Origin: an uncultured Collinsella sp.
Lineage (GTDB): Bacteria > Actinomycetota > Coriobacteriia > Coriobacteriales > Coriobacteriaceae
NCBI GenBank assembly: GCA_900552425.1
Contig: URZR01000007.1
Location: forward strand, 1-20,841
Reading direction: 5' to 3'
DNA length: 20,841 bases
Below, piece after piece: positions 14,825-20,841 of the stretch. Each line of letters starts with the position of its first letter. Position 1 is the first letter of the stretch. The translations under genes and the position numbers were made by a program. The notes under the pieces were generated by a model. The model ran no database searches. It saw only the letters and a list, made by a program, of their open reading frames with translations, and was not told where the DNA came from.

Positions 14825-14927
14825 TCAACGGAAAACCGGGCTGCCCCAAAGTCACCGCAGGCACGCGCCTGGCCTTCGGCGGAGCGTGCCGGATGGTGGA
14901 ATTGTGTGCAGCCCGGTTTTCCGTTGA
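14825..14927. repeat. Perfect 19-bp inverted repeat with nested hairpin
   Basis: TCAACGGAAAACCGGGCTG (14825-14843) is perfectly complementary to 14909-14927. The 65-base interior contains a second stem, GGCACGC (14860-14866) with GCGTGCC (14884-14890). The last four bases of the right arm (TTGA) are the beginning of the -35 box of the rplJ promoter. There is no T-run, so it is not a terminator. Confidence 0.85.
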
Positions 14928-14952
14928 CCGACGCCGGGGTCCCCGCCATAAT
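14924..14952 (+). promoter_or_regulatory. Promoter of rplJ-rplL
   Basis: TTGACC (14924-14929, 5 of 6) and CATAAT (14947-14952, 5 of 6) are spaced by exactly 17 bases. Transcription from here would include the whole L10 leader, giving a leader of about 210 bases. Confidence 0.7.
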
Positions 14953-14972
14953 ACTTTCGGTTCACGCACGAA

Positions 14973-15055
14973 TCCGCTGCCAGAGACAGCCGGTGCAAAC
15001 GGGCATCGCCCGCGAGCTTAATGGGATATCCCGCCAGCCGAGGTGGTCGAGTAGA
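14973..15055 (+). promoter_or_regulatory. Ribosomal protein L10 leader (autoregulatory RNA)
   Basis: The stretch contains the conserved blocks of the L10 leader family (Rfam RF00557 type): AGAGACAGCCGGTGC (14982-14996), GAGCTTAATGGG (15013-15024) and CCAGCCGAGGTGG (15034-15046), with short internal hairpins GGGCatcGCCC and GGGATATCCC. The L10(L12)4 complex binds such leaders and represses its own operon. Its place just before rplJ supports the call. Confidence 0.8.
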
Positions 15056-15066
15056 TATGTCTTCTC

Positions 15067-15105
15067 GCCCCCGTCGCTCATGCAGCGCGGGGGCTTTCTT
15101 TTTGG
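15067..15105 (+). terminator. Attenuator/terminator in the rplJ leader
   Basis: GCCCCCG (15067-15073) pairs with CGGGGGC (15088-15094), with an inner CGCT/AGCG stem, and is followed by TTTCTTTTT. It lies between the L10 leader and the rplJ start, so L10 binding could decide whether transcription stops here. Confidence 0.8.
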
Positions 15106-15168
15106 ACATGCCCCCGTCACGTCCTTGTGGCGGACCGTGCCCGGAAAGAATTCGAGGAGGTGTAATTC

Positions 15169-15690
15169 ATGCCCCAGCAGTACAAAATCGACAAGGTTGC
15201 AGAGATCGAGTCCCGTATCGCCGAGAACGCCGGTCTGTTCGTCGTCAACTACAACGGTCTGACGGTTAAGCAGGCTCAGGAGCTGCGTCATCAGCTTCGC
15301 GAGTGCGGCGCCGAGATGAAGGTCTACAAGAACAACCTGGTCAAGATCGCTCTCAAGAACCAGGAGCAGCCCGAGCTCGACGAGATCCTCGCCGGCCCTG
15401 TCGCTTATGTGTTCTACGAGACCGAGCCGGTCGAGGCCGCTAAGGCCCTTAAGGACTTCTCCGCTAAGTCCAAGGGCGTCCTTGAGATCAAGGGCGGTAT
15501 CTCCGACGGCAAGGCCGTTTCCGCTGATGATGTTAAGGCTATCGCCGAGCTGCCCACCAAGGATCAGCTTCTCGGCCAGATCGCCGGTCTCATCTCCGGT
15601 TTCGCTCGCGACATCGCTGTCTGCGTCAACGGCGTTTCCTCTGGTCTCGCTCGTTCGATCCAGCAGGTCTCCGAGCAGAAGGCAGCCTAG
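15169..15690 (+). CDS. rplJ: 50S ribosomal protein L10
   Basis: The 173-aa stalk base protein binds 23S rRNA near the GTPase centre and carries the L7/L12 dimers. The N-terminal RNA-binding part is clear: IDKVAEIESRIAENAGLFVV, then NYNGLTVKQAQELRHQLREC and VYKNNLVKIAL. The C-terminal helix that holds L12 is GQIAGLISGFARDIAVCVNG onward. Length is normal. A strong GGAGGT lies upstream of the ATG. It is the first gene of the operon; rplK and rplA, which usually precede it, are not present here. Confidence 0.98.
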   Translation: MPQQYKIDKVAEIESRIAENAGLFVVNYNGLTVKQAQELRHQLRECGAEMKVYKNNLVKIALKNQEQPELDEILAGPVAYVFYETEPVEAAKALKDFSAKSKGVLEIKGGISDGKAVSADDVKAIAELPTKDQLLGQIAGLISGFARDIAVCVNGVSSGLARSIQQVSEQKAA

Positions 15691-15705
15691 TCGCTGTTTT
15701 CACCC

Positions 15706-15748
15706 GCGGCGGCAACGCCGCACCCCAGGCGCATTCGCGCCGTGTTTT
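15706..15748 (+). promoter_or_regulatory. Two hairpins in the rplJ-rplL spacer
   Basis: GCGGCG-GCAA-CGCCGC (15706-15721) is a perfect tetraloop hairpin. GGCGC-ATTC-GCGCC (15728-15741) is followed by GTGTTTT. The second resembles a weak terminator. Together they could protect or partly stop the upstream mRNA and help set the L10 to L12 ratio (1 to 4 or more); this is inference. Confidence 0.4.
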
Positions 15749-15792
15749 AACTGATCTCCGTGCACAGACACGGAAACCGAAAGGACTTAGAA

Positions 15793-16170
15793 ATGGCTAA
15801 GCTTACCACCGATGAGATCATCGATGCTCTTAAGGAAATGACCCTTCTCGAGGCTTCCGAGCTCGTTAAGGCTATCGAGGACACCTTCGGCGTTTCCGCC
15901 GCTGCTCCTGCCGCCGTTGTCGCCGCTCCCGCTGCTGGCGCTGCTGAGGCCGAGGAGAAGACCGAGTTTGACGTCGTGCTCGAGGGCTTCGGCGACAACA
16001 AGATCCAGGTCATCAAGGCCGTCCGTGAGCTCACCAACCTTGGCCTGAAGGAGGCCAAGGAGGTCGTCGAGGGCGCTCCCAAGGCTGTTCTCGAGGGTGC
16101 CAAGAAGGAGGACGCCGAGGCTGCCAAGGAGAAGCTCGAGGCTGCTGGCGCTGCTGTCACCCTCAAGTAA
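15793..16170 (+). CDS. rplL: 50S ribosomal protein L7/L12
   Basis: The 125-aa stalk protein recruits translation factors. It has the N-terminal dimerisation domain MAKLTTDEIIDALKEMTLLE (1-20), continuing to about 35, an Ala/Pro-rich hinge (about 37-55), and the C-terminal factor-binding domain (EKTEFDVVLEGFGDNKIQVI and KAVRELTNLGLKEAKEVVEG). AAAGGA lies eight bases before the ATG. An open frame extends 11 codons upstream into the spacer, but the protein family starts at MAKLT. Confidence 0.98.
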   Translation: MAKLTTDEIIDALKEMTLLEASELVKAIEDTFGVSAAAPAAVVAAPAAGAAEAEEKTEFDVVLEGFGDNKIQVIKAVRELTNLGLKEAKEVVEGAPKAVLEGAKKEDAEAAKEKLEAAGAAVTLK

Positions 16171-16197
16171 TCAGGCTTTCTCGCCAGATTTCTTTGC

Positions 16198-16232
16198 AGA
16201 CGGGGTTCGCATTGCGAGCCCCGTCTTTTTTT
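16198..16232 (+). terminator. Strong terminator after rplL
   Basis: AGACGGGG (16198-16205) pairs with CCCCGTCT (16219-16226), with an inner TCGC/GCGA stem, followed by seven T. It should end the rplJ-rplL transcript before galU. Confidence 0.92.
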
Positions 16233-16290
16233 GTTATGCCCCCTCTATTTTGCTGGCTCGGCATGCAAATTACTGCCGTTTGCAGTGCTT

Positions 16291-16319
16291 TGGGGTCACT
16301 ACCGTTGGGCGATAAAATT
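16291..16319 (+). promoter_or_regulatory. Predicted galU promoter
   Basis: TTGGGG (16291-16296, 3 of 6) and TAAAAT (16314-16319, 5 of 6) are 17 bases apart. A leader of about 160 bases would follow, with a small hairpin GGCGCA-tcc-TGCGCC (16449-16463) just before the ribosome binding site. The remaining 16171-16485 stretch holds only the rplL terminator and nothing else I can name. Confidence 0.4.
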
Positions 16320-16485
16320 GCACCGTTCGAGCAATAATTTGCGTTGACCTGCTGAAGAATGGCGTTTGCCTAGCGGTAGCGCCTGGTCCCGGCGGTAAGA
16401 TATTTCAGTATCGCAATTTGGTCTGCGGCTGCCGTGCCGCACGCACAGGGCGCATCCTGCGCCTGCGAAAGGATCCTTGAATACT

Positions 16486-17394
16486 ATGAAGGCAATCATC
16501 CCCGCCGCCGGTCTTGGCACGCGTTTTCTGCCTGGCACCAAGTGCACGCCCAAAGAGATGCTGCCGGTGCTCGACAAGCCGGTCATCCAGTACGTCGTTG
16601 AGGAGGCGCTCGAGCCCGAGGAGGTCGATGATGCCATTATCGTTACTTCTCCCGGCAAGCCCGAGCTGCTGAGCTACTTCCAGCCCGATCGCTCGCTCGA
16701 GAACCTGCTGCGCGAGCGCGGCAAGAACGCCTATGCCGATGCCGTCGCCCACGCTGGCGGTATGCCGGTCGACTTCCGTTATCAGTACGAGCCCAAGGGC
16801 CTCGGTCATGCCATCCGCTCTGCCGCCGACGCTGTGGCAGGGGAGAACTTCCTGGTTCTTCTGGGCGACTACGTTGTTCCCAACCGTGACATCTGCGACA
16901 AGATGCTTGCCGTCTCCAAGGAGCACGGCGGCGCTTCTGTTATCGCCGTTGCCGCGTGCGCTCCCGAGGAGGTCAGCCGCTACGGCGTGATCGCCGGCGA
17001 GCGCGTGGGTTCGCTCGAGGGCGCCGAGGACGTTGCCGATGGCGAGCCGGGCGCCGTGTGGCGCATTGGCGGTCTGGTGGAGAAGCCTGCCCCCGAGGCG
17101 GCTCCGTCCAACCTGTACATCGTTGGTCGTTACCTGCTGAGCCCGCTGGTCATGGACCTGCTGGCCGATCAGCAGGCCGGCAAGGGCGGCGAGATCCAGC
17201 TGACCGACGCCATGGCACGTTCGCTCGATCGCGAGGCCATGTACGCTGTCGTCATCGACCCGCTGTCGGGCTACGACACCGGTACCCCCTCTGGCTGGAT
17301 GGCCACCAACGCCCTCATGGCTGCAAGCGACCCTCGCTTTGCAAGCGCCTTCTGGGACGCCATCGACGAGCGCGGCGGCTTGATGCGCAAGTAA
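16486..17394 (+). CDS. galU: UTP-glucose-1-phosphate uridylyltransferase
   Basis: The 302-aa enzyme makes UDP-glucose from UTP and glucose-1-phosphate, feeding cell-wall polysaccharides and galactose use. Motifs: the nucleotide-binding loop MKAIIPAAGLGTRFLPGTK at the N terminus, a sugar-side stretch with EMLPVLDKPVIQYVVEEAL (about 22-40), EPKGLGHAI (about 103-111), FLVLLGDYVVP for the metal-binding aspartate, GLVEKP, GGEIQLTDAM and GYDTGTP. Length is normal. The ATG at 16486 is the family start; AAAGGA lies about 12 bases upstream, and an in-frame TTG at 16477 is a possible alternative adding MNT. It sits between two strong terminators, between rplL and rpoB. Confidence 0.96.
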   Translation: MKAIIPAAGLGTRFLPGTKCTPKEMLPVLDKPVIQYVVEEALEPEEVDDAIIVTSPGKPELLSYFQPDRSLENLLRERGKNAYADAVAHAGGMPVDFRYQYEPKGLGHAIRSAADAVAGENFLVLLGDYVVPNRDICDKMLAVSKEHGGASVIAVAACAPEEVSRYGVIAGERVGSLEGAEDVADGEPGAVWRIGGLVEKPAPEAAPSNLYIVGRYLLSPLVMDLLADQQAGKGGEIQLTDAMARSLDREAMYAVVIDPLSGYDTGTPSGWMATNALMAASDPRFASAFWDAIDERGGLMRK

Positions 17395-17414
17395 GCCTTT
17401 GGGCAACGATATTT

Positions 17415-17447
17415 ACGGGTGCGGACCTCGGTTCGCGCCCGTTTTTT
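17415..17447 (+). terminator. Terminator after galU
   Basis: ACGGGTGCG (17415-17423) pairs with CGCGCCCGT (17434-17442) with one G-T wobble, and six T follow (17442-17447). It separates galU from rpoB. Confidence 0.9.
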
Positions 17448-17490
17448 ATAAGAGCTGCGATTGCCGGCTCTCTGTTCACAGAAAATATAT

Positions 17491-17502
17491 GAACAGATGT
17501 TC
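17491..17502. promoter_or_regulatory. LexA-type SOS box candidate
   Basis: GAACAGATGTTC fits the Gram-positive/actinobacterial SOS box (CGAACnnnnGTTCG): the central eight fixed bases are perfect and the right flank is GA. Another half-site, TGTTCA (17473-17478), makes a second inverted pair with TGAACA (17490-17495). It lies about 80 bp before the rpoB promoter and 97 bp after galU. Confidence 0.4.
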
Positions 17503-17580
17503 GATACACATACATCTACCTGCGTATTTTCCGTCGAAAAACTTTGCTACTCCAAAAACTCAATCACGTCAAGGCTTTTC

Positions 17581-17608
17581 TTGCCCAACGGTCGGTACCT
17601 GATAAACT
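17581..17608 (+). promoter_or_regulatory. Predicted rpoB promoter
   Basis: TTGCCC (17581-17586), 16 bases, then TAAACT (17603-17608), with an extended -10 TGA immediately before it (17600-17602). This gives a leader of about 65 bases to the GTG start. Confidence 0.5.
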
Positions 17609-17681
17609 ATTAGGTTGCGATAACTGGCGAAGCTATGCCTCGCCAATCCACCGAGCATTTCCGTGAAGGAGGAAAAACCTG

Positions 17682-20600
17682 GTGACCTACGCATACACTG
17701 CCACTGAGCGCAAGCGCGTCAGCTTCGGGAAAATCCCGGAGGCCATGGAGCTCCCCAACCTTATCTCTGTTCAAAGGGAATCCTTTGAGCGTTTTAAGGA
17801 CGAGGGCCTTCGTGAGGCATTCAAGGAATCCAGCCCCATCCAGAGCCAGAACCATGTTCTCGAGGTTACCTTCGGCGAGCATCAGTTCGGCGACCCCGCG
17901 CACACCGTCGAGGAGTGCCGCGAGAAGGACATGACCTATCAGGCTCCGCTTCTGACCGACGTCCGTCTTACCAACAAGGAGACCGGCGAGATCAAAGAGC
18001 AGCTCGTCTTCATGGGCGACTTCCCCATGATGACCGATCAGGGTACCTTCATCATCAACGGTACCGAGCGTATCGTCGTCTCGCAGCTCGTCCGTTCCCC
18101 GGGCGTGTACTACAGCTCCGAGATGGATTCGGGCAAGCAGATCTACAAGGCACAGATCATCCCGTCCCGCGGTGCCTGGCTCGAGTTTGAGGTCGACAAG
18201 CGCGACCAGCTCATGGTCTCCATCGACCGTAAGCGCAAGCAGAGCGCCACGATGTTCCTGCGCGCCCTTGGCATCGCCGTCACCAACGACGACATCATCG
18301 AGCTGCTCGGCAACTCCGATGTGATCAAGCGCACCCTGGAGCGCGACACCGCCCTTACCCGCGAGGACGCCCTCATCGAGATCTACCGTCGCCTGCGCCC
18401 GGGCGAGCCTCCCACTGTGGACGCTTCCCGCAGCCTGCTCGAGGGCCTGCTCTTCAACCCGCAGCGCTACGACCTGGCCCGCGTCGGTCGTTACAAGGTC
18501 AACAAGAAGCTCAACCTCACTACCGAGGAAGAGGTCACGGTGCTCACCGACGAGGACATCGTCGCGACGCTGCGCTACCTGCTGTCCCTCGCTGCTGGCG
18601 AGCAGGGCTTCAAGGTCGACGATATCGACCACTTTGGCAACCGCCGCATCCGCACCGTCGGCGAGCTCGTCGCCAACCAGTTCCGTATCGGCATGAGCCG
18701 TATGGAGCGCGTCGTCCGTGAGCGCATGAGCTCCCAGGACATCGACGAGATCACCCCGCAGTCGCTCATCAACATCCGTCCGATCGTGGCCTCCATCAAG
18801 GAGTTCTTCGGTTCCTCGCAGCTCTCGCAGTTCATGGACCAGGCGAACCCCCTGACCGGTCTGACCCACAAGCGCCGTCTGTCCGCACTCGGCCCTGGTG
18901 GTCTTGCCGGCCACAAGTCCGGCTCCAGCCGCCGCACCAACGTGCCGACGGCCGTCCGCGACGTTCACAACTCGCACTACAGCCGCATGTGCCCGATCGA
19001 GACCCCCGAAGGCCCCAACATCGGCCTGATCGGCTCGCTCGCCCTCTACGCCCGCGTCAACGAGTACGGCTTCATCGAGGCCCCGTTCCGTCGCGTCGAG
19101 AACGGCGTTGCCACCGACCAGATCGACTGGATGACCGCTGACGAGGAAGAGAAGCACGTCATCGCGCCGGCCAACACGCCGCTCGATCCCAAGACCAACG
19201 AGTTCATCACGACCGATGCCGAGGGCAAGATCGTTCGTCCGCACACCGCGATCGCCCGTACCCGCGACTTCGACGGCTCCTTCGGCGCTCCCGCTGACGT
19301 GCCCGTCGAGGACGTCGACTACATGGACGTCTCGCCGCGTCAGATGCTCTCCGTCGCAGCCACGCTGATCCCGTTCCTTGAGCACGACGACGCCAAGCGT
19401 ACGCTCATGGGCGCCAACATGCAGCGTCAGGCCGTGCCGCTGGTTCACCCCGCCGCTCCCTATGTCGGTACCGGCATGGAGCGTCGCGCCGCCCTGGACT
19501 CCGGCGAGGTCACCCTGGCCAAGAACGCCGGCGAGGTCATCTTTGCCGACGCCTCCAAGATTATCGTCAAGCACGCTGGCGGCATGGACGAGTATCACCT
19601 GGCCAAGTACCAGCGTTCCAACCAGTCCACCTGCATCAACCACCGTCCGCTCGTGCGCGTCGGTGACACCGTTGAGCAGGGCGAGCCTCTGGCCGACGGT
19701 CCTTCGACCGATCATGGCGAGCTCGCACTGGGCCAGAACCTCACCGTGGCATACATGCCGTGGGAAGGCTTCAACTACGAGGACGGTATCGTCGTGTCCG
19801 AGCGCCTGGTGGCCGAGGACCTGCTGACGACCATCAATATCACCCGTCACGAGATCGACGCCCGCGACACCAAGCTCGGCCCCGAGGAGATCACCCGCGA
19901 GATCCCGAACCTCTCCGAAGACATGCTTGCCAACCTCGACGAGGACGGCATCATCCGCATCGGCGCCGAGGTCGGCCCTGGCGACATCCTGGTCGGCAAG
20001 GTCACGCCTAAGGGCGAGAGTGCTCTGACTGCCGAGGAGCGCCTGCTGCGCGCCATCTTCGGTGCCAAGGCTCACGACGTTCGCGACACCTCCCTTAAGA
20101 TGCCTCACGGCGCTTACGGCCGCGTCATCGACGTCGTCCGCTTTAGCCGCGAGAACGGCGACGACCTGGCCCCCGGCGTTAACGAGCAGGTGCGCGTCTA
20201 CGTCGCCCAGCGTCGTAAGATCCAGCAGGGCGATAAGATCGCCGGCCGCCACGGCAACAAGGGCGTTATCTGTAACGTTCTGCCGGTCGAGGACATGCCC
20301 TACATGGCTGACGGTACCCCGATCGACGTTATCCTCAACCCGCTGGGCGTTCCTTCGCGTATGAACGTCGGCCAGCTGCTCGAGTGCCACCTTGGCTGGG
20401 CTGCCGCCTGCGGTTGGGATACTGAGCAGGCCGACTCCGACAAGTATGTCCCCGGTCCGTTCTTTACGGCGACCCCCGTCTTCGACGGCGCCCATGAGGA
20501 CGAGATCGCCGAGGTCATCCGCCGCGCCAATAAGAACATGGTCAACCTGGCCACCGAGCGCCTGGGCGACCACATGCGCACCGACTTTGTCACCCAGCTG

Positions 20601-20841
20601 GACGAGCGCGGCAAGACCCGCCTGTTCGACGGCCGCACCGGTGAGGAGTTCCGCGAGCCCATTACCGTGGGTACGTCTTACATCCTCAAGCTCGGCCACA
20701 TGGTCGACGACAAGATCCACGCGCGTTCGACGGGCCCCTACAGCCTGGTTACCCAGCAGCCCTTGGGCGGTAAGGCCCAGTTCGGCGGCCAGCGCTTTGG
20801 TGAGATGGAAGTTTGGGCACTGTACGCGTACGGTGCTTCCA
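17682..20841 (+). CDS. rpoB: RNA polymerase beta subunit, N-terminal 1053 residues (cut by window edge)
   Basis: The catalytic beta subunit of RNA polymerase; about 100 or more C-terminal residues are missing at the window end. The GTG start gives MTYAYTATERKRVSFGKIPE, with GGAGG nine bases upstream. The rifampicin pocket is intact by E. coli numbering (Gln513, Asp516, His526, Arg529 and Ser531 correspond to residues 383, 386, 396, 399 and 401), with Ala at the Asn518 position. Further landmarks are CPIETPEGPNIGLIGSLALY, NYEDGIVVSERLV and KIAGRHGNKGV (active-site lysines). Between GPGGL and VRDVH the usual eight residues of fork-loop 2 (TRERAGFE or similar) are replaced by 16 (residues 409-424, 18906-18953). 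The large enterobacterial insertions are absent. It has its own promoter and is isolated from rplJL by galU. Confidence 0.98.
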   Translation, partial: MTYAYTATERKRVSFGKIPEAMELPNLISVQRESFERFKDEGLREAFKESSPIQSQNHVLEVTFGEHQFGDPAHTVEECREKDMTYQAPLLTDVRLTNKETGEIKEQLVFMGDFPMMTDQGTFIINGTERIVVSQLVRSPGVYYSSEMDSGKQIYKAQIIPSRGAWLEFEVDKRDQLMVSIDRKRKQSATMFLRALGIAVTNDDIIELLGNSDVIKRTLERDTALTREDALIEIYRRLRPGEPPTVDASRSLLEGLLFNPQRYDLARVGRYKVNKKLNLTTEEEVTVLTDEDIVATLRYLLSLAAGEQGFKVDDIDHFGNRRIRTVGELVANQFRIGMSRMERVVRERMSSQDIDEITPQSLINIRPIVASIKEFFGSSQLSQFMDQANPLTGLTHKRRLSALGPGGLAGHKSGSSRRTNVPTAVRDVHNSHYSRMCPIETPEGPNIGLIGSLALYARVNEYGFIEAPFRRVENGVATDQIDWMTADEEEKHVIAPANTPLDPKTNEFITTDAEGKIVRPHTAIARTRDFDGSFGAPADVPVEDVDYMDVSPRQMLSVAATLIPFLEHDDAKRTLMGANMQRQAVPLVHPAAPYVGTGMERRAALDSGEVTLAKNAGEVIFADASKIIVKHAGGMDEYHLAKYQRSNQSTCINHRPLVRVGDTVEQGEPLADGPSTDHGELALGQNLTVAYMPWEGFNYEDGIVVSERLVAEDLLTTINITRHEIDARDTKLGPEEITREIPNLSEDMLANLDEDGIIRIGAEVGPGDILVGKVTPKGESALTAEERLLRAIFGAKAHDVRDTSLKMPHGAYGRVIDVVRFSRENGDDLAPGVNEQVRVYVAQRRKIQQGDKIAGRHGNKGVICNVLPVEDMPYMADGTPIDVILNPLGVPSRMNVGQLLECHLGWAAACGWDTEQADSDKYVPGPFFTATPVFDGAHEDEIAEVIRRANKNMVNLATERLGDHMRTDFVTQLDERGKTRLFDGRTGEEFREPITVGTSYILKLGHMVDDKIHARSTGPYSLVTQQPLGGKAQFGGQRFGEMEVWALYAYGAS

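Larger units (their letters stand above)
14766..15168. other. 403-bp gene-free stretch: rplJL control region
   Basis: After the aminotransferase stop there is about 60 bp with nothing recognisable. A 103-bp inverted-repeat element (14825-14927), a strong promoter (14924-14952), an L10-type leader (14973-15055) and an attenuator hairpin (15067-15105) then lead to the rplJ ribosome binding site. No open frame in it is supported. Confidence 0.8.

Noticed and set aside
15034..15060. GCCGAGGTGGTCGAGTAG resembles the 5' end of a tRNA
   Set aside because: No acceptor stem or T-loop follows; the motif is the conserved end of the L10 leader.
17399..17602. A 67-codon plus-strand open frame between galU and rpoB
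   Set aside because: It crosses the galU terminator, has no ribosome binding site, and has no recognisable pattern.
17610..20720. A 1036-codon open frame on the minus strand opposite rpoB
   Set aside because: It mirrors a strongly conserved gene; GC-rich third positions suppress stops on the opposite strand. The translation is low-complexity (V, D, L, G-rich) with no family pattern.
1..20841. Search for CRISPR arrays, phage genes, toxin-antitoxin pairs or intact insertion sequences
   Set aside because: No regularly spaced direct repeats, integrase, transposase or small paired genes were found. The only repeats are the palindromic elements listed.

Overview
The window looks like a chromosomal segment of a high-GC, gut-type actinobacterium of the class Coriobacteriia, most probably Collinsella or a close relative. 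This is inferred from the GC-rich third codon positions, strong GGAGG ribosome binding sites, an actinobacterial-type RpoB, an RF00557-like L10 leader, and the mix of PTS, GH13 and fused FeoA-FeoB genes. I could not check it against a database.

Layout: (1) 1-1520, minus strand: 5' part of asnS (cut by the window edge), then a stand-alone PTS EIIA-Glc protein with its own terminator. (2) 1767-2669, plus: an alpha/beta hydrolase, followed by about 270 bp of gene-free DNA dominated by a long imperfect palindrome. (3) 2942-6194: a possible methylarginine-use module, with a minus-strand GntR/FCD regulator, an AT-rich control region holding a perfect 12-bp palindrome, a plus-strand dimethylarginine dimethylaminohydrolase (DDAH) and an APC amino-acid permease. 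(4) 6195-6656: terminator plus two kinds of palindromic repeat. (5) 6657-9459: a small beta-rich protein of unknown function and a single-chain FeoA-FeoB ferrous iron transporter. (6) 9581-12874: a SotB-like MFS exporter, a GH13 alpha-glucanase, and a family-6 uracil/hypoxanthine-DNA glycosylase. (7) 12876-14765: a weakly flavodoxin-like protein (minus) and a PLP aminotransferase (plus). (8) 14766-20841: rplJ-rplL with promoter, L10 leader and attenuator; galU between two terminators; then rpoB from its own promoter, running off the right edge.

How the parts may work together: the GntR protein, DDAH and permease form a plausible unit for importing and cleaving methylated arginines to citrulline. 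The ribosomal-protein block is controlled by the L10 leader and attenuator, while galU and rpoB appear to be uncoupled from it by terminators and separate promoters.

No CRISPR array, tRNA, rRNA or intact insertion sequence was seen. The points most worth a second look are the DDAH module, an atypical fork-loop 2 in RpoB, a 67-bp palindromic repeat present twice in opposite orientation, the roughly 100-150-bp palindrome after the hydrolase, and a 19-bp inverted repeat whose right arm forms part of the rplJ promoter.
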